DNA of 37,108 nucleotides from Candidatus Sulfotelmatobacter sp. (GTDB lineage: Bacteria > Acidobacteriota > Terriglobia > Terriglobales > Acidobacteriaceae), in the NCBI GenBank assembly GCA_030039195.1, contig JASHQK010000481.1:1-37108 (forward strand), written 5' to 3'. Position numbers and translations under genes: made by a program. This document shows, one piece after another, positions 16,107 to 23,819 of this stretch. Under the pieces are notes generated by a model, which did not search any database, was not told the origin of the DNA, and was given only the letters and a program-made list of their open reading frames with translations. Within the stretch, counting starts at the first letter, position 1. The number at the start of each line of letters is the position of its first letter.

Positions 16107-16742
16107 ATGAGAATGTCCACCTTGTCGAACGCTCTTGTCGCAGCAGTTTCATCCGTTATTCTCGTTTGCTTACCCACCCCGGTTCTTGCCCAGCGTGGCG
16201 GAGGCGGCCACGGCGGCGGTGGAGGCGGTTTCCACGGCGGAGGTAGCTTCGGGGGTGGTTTCCATAGCGGCGGATACGGCGGTGGCTTCCATGGAAGTAG
16301 CGGCTTTGGAGGATATCGCGGCGGCTACGGCAGTCGCGGATTCGGTGGTTACGGCAATCGTGGCGGATTCTCCGGAGCGGGGCGCGGCTTCGCAGGTGGG
16401 CGAGCGTGGGCCGGTGACCGTGCCGCAACCCATGCCGGTCTGGCAGACGGCCAGTGGCATGGTTTTGCAGGATCCCGCGTCGCAGGCAACTTTGGCGGCA
16501 GAGCGGGATTCGGAGTTGGCTGGCGCGGCGGATATGGCCCATGGCGAGGCGGCTATGGTTATGGAGGTTGGGGCTGGGGTGGTTGGGGACTCGGTTGGGG
16601 TTGGGGCTGGGGCTTAGGCTTGGGATGGTGGGGGTCCGGCTGGGGATGGGGTTGGGATCCCTTCTGGTATTGGCCACCCTACTGGTATAACGCCTGGGGA
16701 CCCTGGTGGGGTTGGGACTACGGCGACGGCTATCCGTATTAA
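16107..16742 (+). CDS. Secreted Gly/Trp/Tyr-rich low-complexity protein
   Basis: A 211-residue protein. A clear signal peptide (residues 1 to about 27, ending PVLAQ) is followed by long Gly runs with His, Phe, Tyr and Ser (GGG-FHGG type). The C-terminus is rich in Trp, Tyr and Gly, closing with DYGDGYPY. No folded domain is recognised. Such proteins are common in Acidobacteria and may be structural or surface-coating, which is inference. ATG 16107 follows ggaagggg at about 16093-16100. A long open frame on the opposite strand is a by-product of the biased composition. Confidence 0.75.
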   Translation: MRMSTLSNALVAAVSSVILVCLPTPVLAQRGGGGHGGGGGGFHGGGSFGGGFHSGGYGGGFHGSSGFGGYRGGYGSRGFGGYGNRGGFSGAGRGFAGGRAWAGDRAATHAGLADGQWHGFAGSRVAGNFGGRAGFGVGWRGGYGPWRGGYGYGGWGWGGWGLGWGWGWGLGLGWWGSGWGWGWDPFWYWPPYWYNAWGPWWGWDYGDGYPY

Positions 16743-16781
16743 GATTTCAACACCGCGCGTTACGAGCAGTGAGGGTTCCCG

Positions 16782-16809
16782 ACCCTAACTGCGTTCTGAG
16801 TGTTAGGGT
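16782..16809. repeat. Hairpin after the Gly-rich gene
   Basis: Arms accctaac (16782-16789) and gttagggt (16802-16809) pair perfectly. An alternative small hairpin agggt/accct (16773-16786) competes for the same bases. It could be a terminator for the Gly-rich gene but lacks a T-run directly after it. Confidence 0.35.
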
Positions 16810-16832
16810 GGGGATTCCGACTTTCTAAGCTA

Positions 16833-16866
16833 TTTTGTTTGCTGTCTTCTTTTGTTTGCTGTCTTC
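16833..16866. repeat. Perfect 17-bp tandem duplication
   Basis: The unit ttttgtttgctgtcttc occurs twice head to tail (16833-16849 and 16850-16866). The second copy ends 5 bp before the panC stop codon region. It looks like a recent slippage event in non-coding DNA. Confidence 0.8.
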
Positions 16867-16871
16867 CGGCT

Positions 16872-17717
16872 TTATTTCCCCAGCAGAATGTTATCGATCA
16901 ACCGGGTCGTTCCCACGTAGGCGGCTATGGCGACGAGCGCACCGTCGGAAATATCCGTAACGGGATCGAGCGTATCCCGATCGACGATCTCAAAATAGTC
17001 GAGCCGCACGGCAGGTTCGCTGCGAAATTCTTCGCGTCCGGCCTGCCGAAGCTTGCCTGCGTCCCGCTCCCCCGCATCCGCCAGCCGCTGCACGCGCATC
17101 AGCGACCGATGCAGCGCCAGAGCCTGTTTGCGCTGTTCCGCGTTGAGATAGGCGTTGCGCGAACTCATCGCCAGTCCATCTGGCTCGCGCACAATTGGGC
17201 ACGCCACGATCTCGACCGGAAAATTCAGATCGCGCACCATGCGACGAATGATCGCCAGCTGCGCTGCATCTTTTTGTCCAAAGAACGCCAGATCCGGCTC
17301 GACAATATGAAATAGTTTGGCGACCACGGTTGTGACGCCGCGGAAGTGTCCCGGACGCGAGCGGCCATCGAGCTTCCCGCTTAACCCTTCAACCGTCACC
17401 CAGGTTACAGCTCCCGCGGGGTACATTTCTTCGACGCTCGGACCGAACAGCCAGTCAACCCGCTCGCGCTCCAGCAGTTCGCGGTCGCGCTCGAACGATC
17501 GCGGATAGCTCGCCAGGTCCTCATTCGGCCCAAACTGCGTGGGATTGACGAAGATCGACGCGGCAACGGCGTCGCATGCCGCCTGCGCCGCACGCACCAG
17601 CGACAGATGTCCCGCGTGCAGTGCTCCCATGGTCGGAACAAGTCCCAGCCGCATGCCGCCTTGCCGCGCCGCGCGCGATGCGGCTCGCATCTCCTCAATT
17701 CTTGTGAAGAGTTTCAA
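16872..17717 (-). CDS. panC: Pantothenate synthetase
   Basis: A 281-residue enzyme that joins pantoate and beta-alanine using ATP, in coenzyme A synthesis. LGLVPTMGALHAGHLSLVR (residues 24-42) holds the HxGH nucleotide motif (34-37). FGQKDAAQL and MSSRNAYLNAEQR are the other active-site signatures. The start is TTG 17717, giving the usual KLFTRIEEMR N-terminus; no Shine-Dalgarno is visible. It is last in the minus-strand cluster with panB, separated from it by two small envelope genes. The C-terminus is complete. Confidence 0.95.
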   Translation of the reverse strand: MKLFTRIEEMRAASRAARQGGMRLGLVPTMGALHAGHLSLVRAAQAACDAVAASIFVNPTQFGPNEDLASYPRSFERDRELLERERVDWLFGPSVEEMYPAGAVTWVTVEGLSGKLDGRSRPGHFRGVTTVVAKLFHIVEPDLAFFGQKDAAQLAIIRRMVRDLNFPVEIVACPIVREPDGLAMSSRNAYLNAEQRKQALALHRSLMRVQRLADAGERDAGKLRQAGREEFRSEPAVRLDYFEIVDRDTLDPVTDISDGALVAIAAYVGTTRLIDNILLGK

Positions 17718-17727
17718 GAGTATATAG

Positions 17728-17766
17728 GGACAGCCGCCTCGGCTGTCCGGTCGAGCGACGCTCGAC
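17728..17766. repeat. Double-hairpin repeat (family D)
   Basis: Hairpin 1: ggacagccg/cggctgtcc with a 3-nt loop (17728-17748). Hairpin 2: gtcgagc/gctcgac with a 3-nt loop (17750-17766). A second copy in reversed order is at 25313-25351. This one lies between the lipoprotein gene and panC. Confidence 0.75.
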
Positions 17767-17798
17767 TTTGATCCATGAAACGAAGGAGGGCGTCGGTC

Positions 17799-18245
17799 TC
17801 ACGTTTGCGGCACCCACCGAATCGCGACTTGCGACTCTTCCAGCAGTCCTCCCACCAACCCCTTGTTGCGCCGGATGGCAACGCCATCCTGGTCCGACGA
17901 CGCAGTCACTTCCGCAACTGCAACCACGCGTCCGTAGGGCCAGTTCGATCGCGGCAGTTGCGACAGCGCCCCGATCACCTCTTCCGGCTTCAATATGATT
18001 TCCGCGCTGTCGGCCGTGTCGTACAGTGCTACGCCATCCGCGCTAATAATCAAGTACGGATTGCGCCAGTTCTTTGTGTCCTGCACGTGTTCGTATTTTG
18101 CCGGATCGGCTGCGGGGATGGCCTGCAATATGGCTTCGGGGGACGGCTTTTTCGGCCCACTGCGCTGTGAACACGACGACAAGGCCAGCGCCAGAAAAAG
18201 GCAAATAGCCAGACGAGGGCGCGATCCCTTCACCTTCTCGGTCAC
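17799..18245 (-). CDS. Small lipoprotein of unknown function
   Basis: A 148-residue protein from GTG 18245. It has a basic start, a hydrophobic stretch (about residues 11-22) and the lipobox LSSC, so it is a predicted lipoprotein. The mature part (PSPEAILQAIPAADPAKYEHVQDTKNWRNPYLIISADGVALYD) looks like a compact soluble domain that I do not recognise. The GTG overlaps the upstream TGA by 4 bp (GTGA), so translation is probably coupled to the small membrane protein before it. An upstream in-frame ATG at 18314 lies inside that gene and would give no signal peptide at the right place. It may work with its coupled neighbour; this is inference. Confidence 0.75.
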   Translation of the reverse strand: MTEKVKGSRPRLAICLFLALALSSCSQRSGPKKPSPEAILQAIPAADPAKYEHVQDTKNWRNPYLIISADGVALYDTADSAEIILKPEEVIGALSQLPRSNWPYGRVVAVAEVTASSDQDGVAIRRNKGLVGGLLEESQVAIRWVPQT

Positions 18246-18445
18246 CTCACCACGGAAGGAACGTCCTGCTTCGCCGCCCAAACCAGCGCGATAATCCAGC
18301 CGATCACGCTCCATCCCAGAAACACGTTCAGCAGCAGGATCGCCACCGTGTCGCGTTTGCTCTTGATCACCGCAATGATCGTCGGCAGGAAGTACAACAC
18401 AAAGCCGAAGCCGAAAAACGGGAAGAACAGGAATCCGAGAGTCAC
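18242..18445 (-). CDS. Superinfection-immunity-like small membrane protein
   Basis: A 67-residue protein with two membrane segments (about residues 4-26 and 32-58). FVLYFLPTIIAVIKSKRDTVAILLLNVFLGWSVIGWIIALVWA matches, from memory, the Imm_superinfect family (T4 Imm-like), a common bacterial family. In T4, Imm blocks DNA injection by related phages; in bacteria the role is mostly unproven. The start is GTG 18445 with a strong Shine-Dalgarno (gggaggt, 5 nt away). The stop overlaps the lipoprotein start. It lies between panB and panC. Confidence 0.75.
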   Translation of the reverse strand: MTLGFLFFPFFGFGFVLYFLPTIIAVIKSKRDTVAILLLNVFLGWSVIGWIIALVWAAKQDVPSVVR

Positions 18446-18570
18446 AAGTTACCTCCCTCCCAATAGCCTAGCATCAATCGGGCGCACAAATCCTCACCCG
18501 CTAAAGGATACGCAGCCGCAGCGCCAGAGTTCCATGTGGCAGCGCAAATTTCTTGTCGATTCGGCGGTAA

Positions 18571-19476
18571 CTAGCGCCGCATCGCCCGTTTTCGCGCCAG
18601 CACTGTATCGAGCGCCGCTCGCGTATCTTTCGGTAGATGATACGACTCCTCATCTGCCGGATATTGATGCGATTTCACATCGGCGCGAAACGCCTGCATG
18701 GCACTCATGATCAGAGCCGCCGCGTCGGCATAGCGCCGAACGAACTTGGCCGGAGGCCCGAACGTCAGGTTCAGAATGTCGTGGAAAACCAGTACCTGTC
18801 CATCGCATTCCGGACCGGCCCCGATACCGATCGTCGGTGTGCTGACCTCCGCCGTAATCATGGCCGCGACTTCGCGTGGAATGCCCTCCAGAAAAAGGCA
18901 TGACACTCCGGCCCGGTCGAGGGCGACGGCGTCGCGCATGAGTTGCTCAACCGCTGCCAAGTTCTTGCCTTGTACCTTATAGCCGCCCATCACGTTCACC
19001 GACTGCGGCGTCAGGCCGATGTGCCCGGCAACCGGAATTTCGGCGTCGATGATGTGGCGGATGAGATCTGCTCGTTTTTCGCCACCCTCCAGCTTGACGA
19101 CTTCCGCGCCTCCTTCTTTCACGAATCTGGCTGCATTGCGCACCGCATCTTTCTCATCCACCTGATACGATCCGTACGGCATATCGGCCAGCAGCAGCGC
19201 GTTGCGCACGCCGCGCCGCACGGCTTTCACATGATGCAGCATCTCGTCCATCGTGACCGAGAGCGTGTTTTCGTAGCCGAGCATGGCCTGAGCCAGCGAG
19301 TCGCCCACCAGCACCATGTCGATGCCCGCCTCGTCGACCAGGCGCGCGCCAGCATAGTCATAGGCCGTAAGGCAGGTGATCGGTTCGCGTCGGAGTTTTT
19401 GTTCCCGCAGAGTTGCGGTCGTGATTTTCGGGCGGGACTCGTCCGGTAGACGCCCGTTGATCGGCGTGAGACTCAT
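18571..19476 (-). CDS. panB: 3-methyl-2-oxobutanoate hydroxymethyltransferase
   Basis: A 301-residue PanB, first step of pantothenate synthesis (5,10-methylene-THF plus ketoisovalerate to ketopantoate). Signatures include LTAYDYAGARLVDEAGIDMVLVGDSLAQAMLGY, PYGSYQVD, VKLEGG, HIGLTPQSV and IGIGAGPECDGQVLVFHD, which hold the Mg-binding Asp residues and the catalytic Glu. ATG 19476 follows a strong Shine-Dalgarno (ggagg). A promoter is visible about 90 bp upstream. The somewhat long C-terminus (after about 270) is common in this group. Confidence 0.96.
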   Translation of the reverse strand: MSLTPINGRLPDESRPKITTATLREQKLRREPITCLTAYDYAGARLVDEAGIDMVLVGDSLAQAMLGYENTLSVTMDEMLHHVKAVRRGVRNALLLADMPYGSYQVDEKDAVRNAARFVKEGGAEVVKLEGGEKRADLIRHIIDAEIPVAGHIGLTPQSVNVMGGYKVQGKNLAAVEQLMRDAVALDRAGVSCLFLEGIPREVAAMITAEVSTPTIGIGAGPECDGQVLVFHDILNLTFGPPAKFVRRYADAAALIMSAMQAFRADVKSHQYPADEESYHLPKDTRAALDTVLARKRAMRR

Positions 19477-19563
19477 TTGTCCTCCAGTGCCCCTCCGGCT
19501 CGGCCGGATAGAGCCTGTACAGCGCGTCGTGGGCGCTTCACGTCATTGGATGACGCTTGGCAT

Positions 19564-19592
19564 ATTATAGCCGCAAATCGGGCGCGAGTCGA
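19564..19592 (-). promoter_or_regulatory. panB promoter
   Basis: On the minus strand TCGACT (19592-19587; 4 of 6 to TTGACA) is spaced 17 bp from a perfect TATAAT (19569-19564). The predicted start lies near 19557, giving an 80-nt leader with a small cgtcat/atgacg hairpin. It is the most classical promoter in the window. Confidence 0.6.
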
Positions 19593-19628
19593 TACCACCG
19601 GAATGGGGTTAGGGCATTGAAGGAAAAG

Positions 19629-19793
19629 ATGTTCCTCGCCGAGACAACCAGCGGGAGGCGAAACATTTATTGCCAGTGCGACTATTTTGTCGAGGCCGCT
19701 AGGGTCGTCAAATTCGCCCATCTGTTCCACTTTGGAATCTGCGATTGGAAAATGTGTTCCGGAACACATCTGGGAGCGATTTCAGGACCGTAA
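19629..19793 (+). CDS. Possible small Cys-containing protein
   Basis: A 54-residue open frame from ATG 19629 with gaagga about 4-9 nt upstream. It has two Cys pairs (YCQCDYF near 14-20 and ICDWKMCSG near 37-45), which might bind metal. No family was recognised. It lies in the 326-bp gap between panB and the tRNA-like gene, divergent from panB. The 18-bp palindrome at 19752-19769 is inside its 3' end, which weakens the coding case. It may be chance. Confidence 0.2.
   Translation: MFLAETTSGRRNIYCQCDYFVEAARVVKFAHLFHFGICDWKMCSGTHLGAISGP
19752..19769. promoter_or_regulatory. 18-bp perfect palindrome upstream of the tRNA-like gene
   Basis: atgtgttcc followed directly by ggaacacat. It lies 22 bp before a possible -10 (TAATCT, 19791-19796) for the tRNA-like gene at 19803. 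The symmetry and position suit an operator, but no regulator can be named. Confidence 0.4.
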
Positions 19794-19802
19794 TCTGATT
19801 TG

Positions 19803-19875
19803 GGGTCCGTGGTGTAATTGGCAGCATATCAGCCTGTCATGCTCGAAGGTGCGGCTTCGAATCCCGTCGGGTCCA
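19803..19875 (+). tRNA. tRNA-Asp(GTC)-like gene, degenerate
   Basis: A full cloverleaf can be drawn. The acceptor is GGGTCCG with CGGGTCC (two G-T pairs). The D arm is GTGT/GCAT with the loop AATTGGCA. The anticodon loop CTGTCAT gives GTC (Asp). The T loop is TTCGAAT. Two faults stand out: a C-C mismatch in the anticodon stem (19830/19844), or instead a bulged C, and a C-C mismatch at 19855/19863, replacing the nearly universal G53-C61. The discriminator is A and no CCA is encoded. It may be a decayed or specialised tRNA, or a sequencing error could be present. Confidence 0.55.
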
Positions 19876-19879
19876 CAGC

Positions 19880-19999
19880 ATTCCCTGGTTCGGTAGGGAA
19901 TCTGAAAGAGGAGCCTCGACAGGCGGGCTCCTCAAGTAACCTTGACTTCTGGTTCTTATTCTGCCGATAATCAACTTGAGCATGACAGGCTGATGTGCT
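19880..19999 (+). ncRNA. Hairpins and inverted copy of the tRNA anticodon arm
   Basis: After the tRNA-like gene come two hairpins: attccct/agggaat at 19880-19901, and gaggagcc/ggctcctc at 19908-19933. A pairing ctcaagt/acttgag (19931-19937 with 19974-19980) follows. Bases 19978-19999 are the reverse complement of 19823-19844, the D-arm end plus anticodon arm, with one mismatch in 22. With the terminator at 20001 this could be one transcript of about 230 nt in which the 3' part can pair with the tRNA-like part. Confidence 0.35.
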
Positions 20000-20000
20000 A

Positions 20001-20035
20001 CCCCGAGCGGAAGACGCGCTCGGGGTTTCGCTTTT
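20001..20035 (+). terminator. Rho-independent terminator after the tRNA-like locus
   Basis: A 9-bp stem ccccgagcg/cgctcgggg with a 7-nt loop (20001-20025), followed by tttcgcttttt. It is oriented to end plus-strand transcription from the tRNA-like gene. Confidence 0.8.
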
Positions 20036-20301
20036 TCTTGCCAATCCTGATGCACGCACAAAACTAGCCCGTGCTTTCGCCTGGGACGAGGCCTTGCTCT
20101 CGCGCAACCCGCTCGAGTTTTGTCTTTTCTCTCGCTCGAATTGCGGAGACTGGATTGCCGCATTCAACGCACGGAACCTTTTTCGCCCGCATCATTCACG
20201 AGGTTCGTTGCTATGTACATACAATAACATACATAAGCGTTCCTTAAGGAACACTGTGGAAAACTATCCGCGTGGAATGTAAGTGGCTTGTTTTCAAATG
20301 G
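20036..20301. other. Intergenic gap with a 14-bp palindrome
   Basis: No supported gene. It holds gttccttaaggaac (20239-20252), a perfect palindrome, just after an AT-rich stretch with atgtacat and acatacat motifs. Its half-site gttcc is shared with the palindrome at 19752-19769. It lies downstream of the glnS stop codon. Confidence 0.4.
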
Positions 20302-22083
20302 CTAACTCTTGCCCCGCACCTTCGCCCAGGTATCCTTCAGCGCCACTGTGCGGTTGAACACGGGCGTTCCAGGCTTCGAGTCAGGATCGACGCAGAAGTA
20401 TCCCAGGCGCTCGAACTGGTACCGGCTGCCTGCGGCCACGTTGGCCAGCGACGGCTCCAGCTTCGCGTGCTGAATCACCTCCAGCGAGTTCGGACTCAGA
20501 TTCTCGGTGAAGTCGTGGCCTTCCGGAACGTCCGTGGGGTCAGGCTTGCTGAACAAGTTTTCGTAGATGCGCACTTCAGCGTCGATCGCATGCGCAGCCG
20601 ACACCCAATGGATCGTCGACTTCACCTTGCGTCCATCAGGCGCGTTGCCGCCGCGAGTGGCGGGATCGTACGTGCAGTGCACCTCGACGACTTCTCCCTT
20701 CTCATTCTTCACGACGCTCTTCGCCGTAATGAAATATCCATAGCGCAGGCGCACTTCTTTCCCAGGCGACAGGCGAAAATATTTTGGCGGAGGCACTTCG
20801 CGGAAATCGTCCTGCTCAATGTAAAGTTCACGTGAAAAAGGAACTTTCCGCGAGCCTGCGCTTGAGTCTTCCGGATTGTTCTGCGCGTCCATCTCCTCGA
20901 CTTGATTCTCGGGATAGTTGTCGATCACCACTCTCAGCGGGCGCAGCACGGCCATCATGCGCGGCGCGCGCTTGTTCAGGTCTTCGCGGACGAAGTGCTC
21001 CAGCATCGCGAGATCAACGATTCCATTGGTGCGTGACACGCCGACAGCAGCCACGAAATTGCGAATCGCGTCGGGCGTGTAGCCTCGGCGCCGCAGGCCG
21101 CCCAGCGTAGGCATGCGCGGGTCGTCCCACCCGCGAACCGTGCCGTCCTCAACCATGCGGCGCAGCAGGCGCTTCGACATGACGGTGTAGGTCAGGCTGA
21201 GACGGTCGAATTCAATCTGCTGCGAAGGAAAGATCCCAAGCTGCTCGATGAACCAGTTGTAGAGCGGCTGATGATCCGCGAATTCGAGCGAGCACATCGA
21301 GTGCGTGATTTTTTCGATCGAATCCGACTGGCCATGCGCGAAGTCGTACATGGGATAGATCGGCCACTTGTTGCCGGTGCGGTGATGCTCGGCGTGCAGG
21401 ATGCGGTACATCACCGGATCGCGCATGTTGAGGTTGGGCGAAGCCATGTCGATCTTCGCCCGCAGAACCCGCGATCCGTCAGGGAATTCGCCGGCGCGCA
21501 TGCGCTCAAATAAATTCAGATTCTCTTCCACGGACCGATTGCGATACGGGCTGTCTTTGCCCGGTTCGGTCAGCGTGCCGCGATGCTTGCGAATTTCTTC
21601 CGCGGAAAGATCATCGACGTAGGCCTTGCCGTCTTTGATCAGCTTGATCGCCCACTGGTAGATCTGTTCGAAATAATCGGAGGCGTAGAAAAGCCCGTCC
21701 CAGTGGAAGCCGAGCCACACGACGTCCTGCTTGATCGATTCGACGTACTCGACATCTTCTTTCTCAGGATTCGTGTCGTCGAAGCGCAGGTTGGTCTTCC
21801 CGCCGAACTCTTCGGCGAGACCGAAATCGATGCAGATCGCTTTGGCATGACCGATATGCAGATAGCCATTCGGCTCAGGTGGAAAGCGGGTCTGCACACG
21901 TCCGTTGTACTTGTTGCTCTTGAGGTCTTCGAGAATCTTGTCGCGGAGAAAATTCGACGGGCGCGACTCCGGAGTCGAATTCGCGTCCGTTTCCGCTTCT
22001 GCCGTTGAGGGAGTCATGACTTCGATGTTACCGCAAAGAAGGTCCGAAATCCGCTGTTCAAGGTGTTGAAGTTCGCCAACCAT
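20302..22083 (-). CDS. glnS: Glutaminyl-tRNA synthetase
   Basis: A 593-residue class I enzyme charging tRNA(Gln). [31 protein letters not shown] holds the HIGH motif (residues 76-79), and [19 protein letters not shown] holds the KMSKS equivalent (VMSKR). The C-terminal anticodon-binding beta-barrels are complete. The start at 22083 has a strong Shine-Dalgarno (aaggagag, 5 nt away). A second ATG at 22017, closer to the family norm, would remove 22 residues; longer starts up to 22272 translate the adjacent repeat. The enzyme coexists with GatB. A MITE-like repeat separates it from the radical SAM gene upstream. Confidence 0.95.
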   Translation of the reverse strand: MVGELQHLEQRISDLLCGNIEVMTPSTAEAETDANSTPESRPSNFLRDKILEDLKSNKYNGRVQTRFPPEPNGYLHIGHAKAICIDFGLAEEFGGKTNLRFDDTNPEKEDVEYVESIKQDVVWLGFHWDGLFYASDYFEQIYQWAIKLIKDGKAYVDDLSAEEIRKHRGTLTEPGKDSPYRNRSVEENLNLFERMRAGEFPDGSRVLRAKIDMASPNLNMRDPVMYRILHAEHHRTGNKWPIYPMYDFAHGQSDSIEKITHSMCSLEFADHQPLYNWFIEQLGIFPSQQIEFDRLSLTYTVMSKRLLRRMVEDGTVRGWDDPRMPTLGGLRRRGYTPDAIRNFVAAVGVSRTNGIVDLAMLEHFVREDLNKRAPRMMAVLRPLRVVIDNYPENQVEEMDAQNNPEDSSAGSRKVPFSRELYIEQDDFREVPPPKYFRLSPGKEVRLRYGYFITAKSVVKNEKGEVVEVHCTYDPATRGGNAPDGRKVKSTIHWVSAAHAIDAEVRIYENLFSKPDPTDVPEGHDFTENLSPNSLEVIQHAKLEPSLANVAAGSRYQFERLGYFCVDPDSKPGTPVFNRTVALKDTWAKVRGKS

Positions 22084-22123
22084 AAGTACTCTCCTTCCCA
22101 AACACGAAAAAGCGAAAATCGAT

Positions 22124-22272
22124 TTGTGCAGGGGTGGACGCATTCGTCCACTCCGCGAGGCGAATCCGAGCGTGCACGGCGGTGTCGACCACCTCGTCAT
22201 TGCTTCGTTGCGTACCCCGTCCATTGCTAGCTTCGCGCGCAACCCCGGACGAATGCGTCCAGGGCTGCACAA
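22124..22272. repeat. MITE-like element with 26-bp inverted ends (family C)
   Basis: The left end (22124-22149) and right end (22247-22272) are inverted copies with only a three-base block differing (ggg against ccc). Each end also folds on itself (ggacg/cgtcc). It is 149 bp with no coding capacity. It sits 6 bp from the stop of the radical SAM gene and 40 bp from the glnS start. A lone right end recurs at 32592-32620. Confidence 0.75.
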
Positions 22273-22278
22273 CTTTTG

Positions 22279-23817
22279 CTACACACCCGCTGATACCACG
22301 TGCCCGCTCAGCGCACTGACGGATTCTGTTTCAGCCAGCCTGCCCCGATAGCGCACATGGCGCCAGCGCGTCATCTCGACCAGCGGCTTCCACACGGGAT
22401 TCACGAGATCGTGCTTGATCAGCAGGTGCCAGAAGCGGTTCGAGCGCTTGTAGAGGTACGACATGGCGAGATAAAGTGGGACGGCCTGCCACTGCTCCGG
22501 CCGTCGACCCCAGATCGACGCGTGCGAGAACAGGCGCTGGTAAATCCAGGCATAGCCGTGCTCGAGCTCTTCTGGCGACATGTGCCTGGGACGAAAGACT
22601 GCATGGGCCGTGTCGTAGAGAGCCCAGTCGCGATGCAGGATGCGGCCTTGAGCTTCCATCTGCCGGAAGAGCGGCGTTGCTGGATACGGCGTGAGTATGT
22701 GGAAGGTGGCGCACTCCAGTCGGTTCTGTTCGATCCATTCGGCTGTACGGGCAAAAACGTCTTTGCGATCGTGATCGAATCCCAGCACGAACGATCCGTT
22801 TACCTGAATGCCGTAATCGTGCAGGATGCGCACGCGGCGGGCGTAATCGGAAGTTTTCGGCGTCTTTTTGTGCGAGTCAGCGAGATTGTCGTCGGAGAGT
22901 GATTCAAAGCCGATGAATACACCGGTGCAGCCTGCCAGAGCCATGTTTCGAATCAGCGACGGATCGTCAGTGACGTCGATGGTGACAGCGGCGCTCCAGA
23001 TCTTGTTCAGCGGACGGAGCGCATTGCATAGCGCGTGCAAGTAATCGCGGCGCGAGCCCAGATTGTTGTCGATAAAGACGGCATAGGGCTGGGCATCTTC
23101 CGCAAACTCGGAAGCCACTTGGTTGGGATCGCGCATCCGGTATGGCATACGCAGGCCGTCGGTCGCGAGATAGCAGAACCCGCAGCGGTTGTGGCATCCG
23201 CGAGTGGCGATCAGGCTGGTAGTGGTCAGAAAGCTGCGACGGGGAAGAAGTGAGCGGCGAGGCGGAGGGTCGTCGCGATAGTCGTTTTCGTAGGTTGCGA
23301 CATAGCGCGGCTGAAGATGGTCGGTTTCGATATCGTGCAGGATGCGCGGCCAGAGCTGCACGCCATCGCCGAGCGCGAGGGCGTCCGCATGGGGCGCGCA
23401 TTCGTCGGGGCAAGAGAGAACGTGCAATCCTCCAAGGATGACTCTTGATCCGCGAGCGCGATACCAGTCGGCAAGCTGGTAGGCGCGCCGGGCAAACGTC
23501 AAATGAACCGTGATGCCGACGACCTGCGGCATGGGGTGACACGGCGGGCGCCCGTGAAGCAGATTTTCGTCCCAATATTCGAGGCGCCAGTGCGCGGGAG
23601 TGGTTGCGGCGAAGCTGGTCAAGGCGAGCGTGGGAGTGAGCACGTGCTTGCCGAAGCTGGCATTCGCGTCCTTGGGATAGAAGGGGTTGATCAAGAGCGC
23701 ATAGTGCGGATCGAGTGGCCCGGCAGGGCAGTTATCCAGCGCGGGGGCACGAAGCATCTCAGGAGGAATCCAGCGTCTGCGGATGGGGCGTCGGAAGGGT
23801 TCGCTCCAATCGATCAT
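22279..23817 (-). CDS. B12-binding-domain radical SAM protein
   Basis: A 512-residue protein. The N-terminal half (about 36-165) looks like a cobalamin-binding Rossmann domain (ALLINPFYPKD, VVGITVHLTFARRAYQLADWYRARGSRVILGGLHV). The radical SAM core has RGCHNRCGFCY with Cys208, Cys212 and Cys215 for the 4Fe-4S cluster, then FIGFESL and GIQVNGSFVLGFDHD. A C-terminal extension (about 430-512) is unassigned. Members include methylases and ring-forming enzymes; the substrate is unknown. The ATG at 23817 is 2 bp from a 27-bp palindrome. There is no Shine-Dalgarno, and TAATAT or TATAAA inside the palindrome may be the -10. A later in-frame ATG exists at residue 21. Confidence 0.85.
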   Translation of the reverse strand: MIDWSEPFRRPIRRRWIPPEMLRAPALDNCPAGPLDPHYALLINPFYPKDANASFGKHVLTPTLALTSFAATTPAHWRLEYWDENLLHGRPPCHPMPQVVGITVHLTFARRAYQLADWYRARGSRVILGGLHVLSCPDECAPHADALALGDGVQLWPRILHDIETDHLQPRYVATYENDYRDDPPPRRSLLPRRSFLTTTSLIATRGCHNRCGFCYLATDGLRMPYRMRDPNQVASEFAEDAQPYAVFIDNNLGSRRDYLHALCNALRPLNKIWSAAVTIDVTDDPSLIRNMALAGCTGVFIGFESLSDDNLADSHKKTPKTSDYARRVRILHDYGIQVNGSFVLGFDHDRKDVFARTAEWIEQNRLECATFHILTPYPATPLFRQMEAQGRILHRDWALYDTAHAVFRPRHMSPEELEHGYAWIYQRLFSHASIWGRRPEQWQAVPLYLAMSYLYKRSNRFWHLLIKHDLVNPVWKPLVEMTRWRHVRYRGRLAETESVSALSGHVVSAGV

Positions 23818-23819
23818 CT

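Noticed and set aside
16156-16677. Long minus-strand frame opposite the Gly-rich gene
   Set aside because: GC bias of glycine codons keeps the antisense frame open; no start signal and no family features.
19473-19769. A 98-residue minus-strand frame ahead of panB
   Set aside because: It spans the panB promoter and leader and shows no recognisable domain.
19803-20035. tmRNA or T-box riboswitch at the tRNA-like locus
   Set aside because: No split tRNA-Ala ends or tag frame for tmRNA; no T-box sequence, and glnS is on the opposite strand and converges on it.
19829-20167. Two long minus-strand frames over the tRNA-like locus
   Set aside because: They include the usual artefact of translating a tRNA T-arm backwards (DPTGFEAAPSSM) and cross the terminator.
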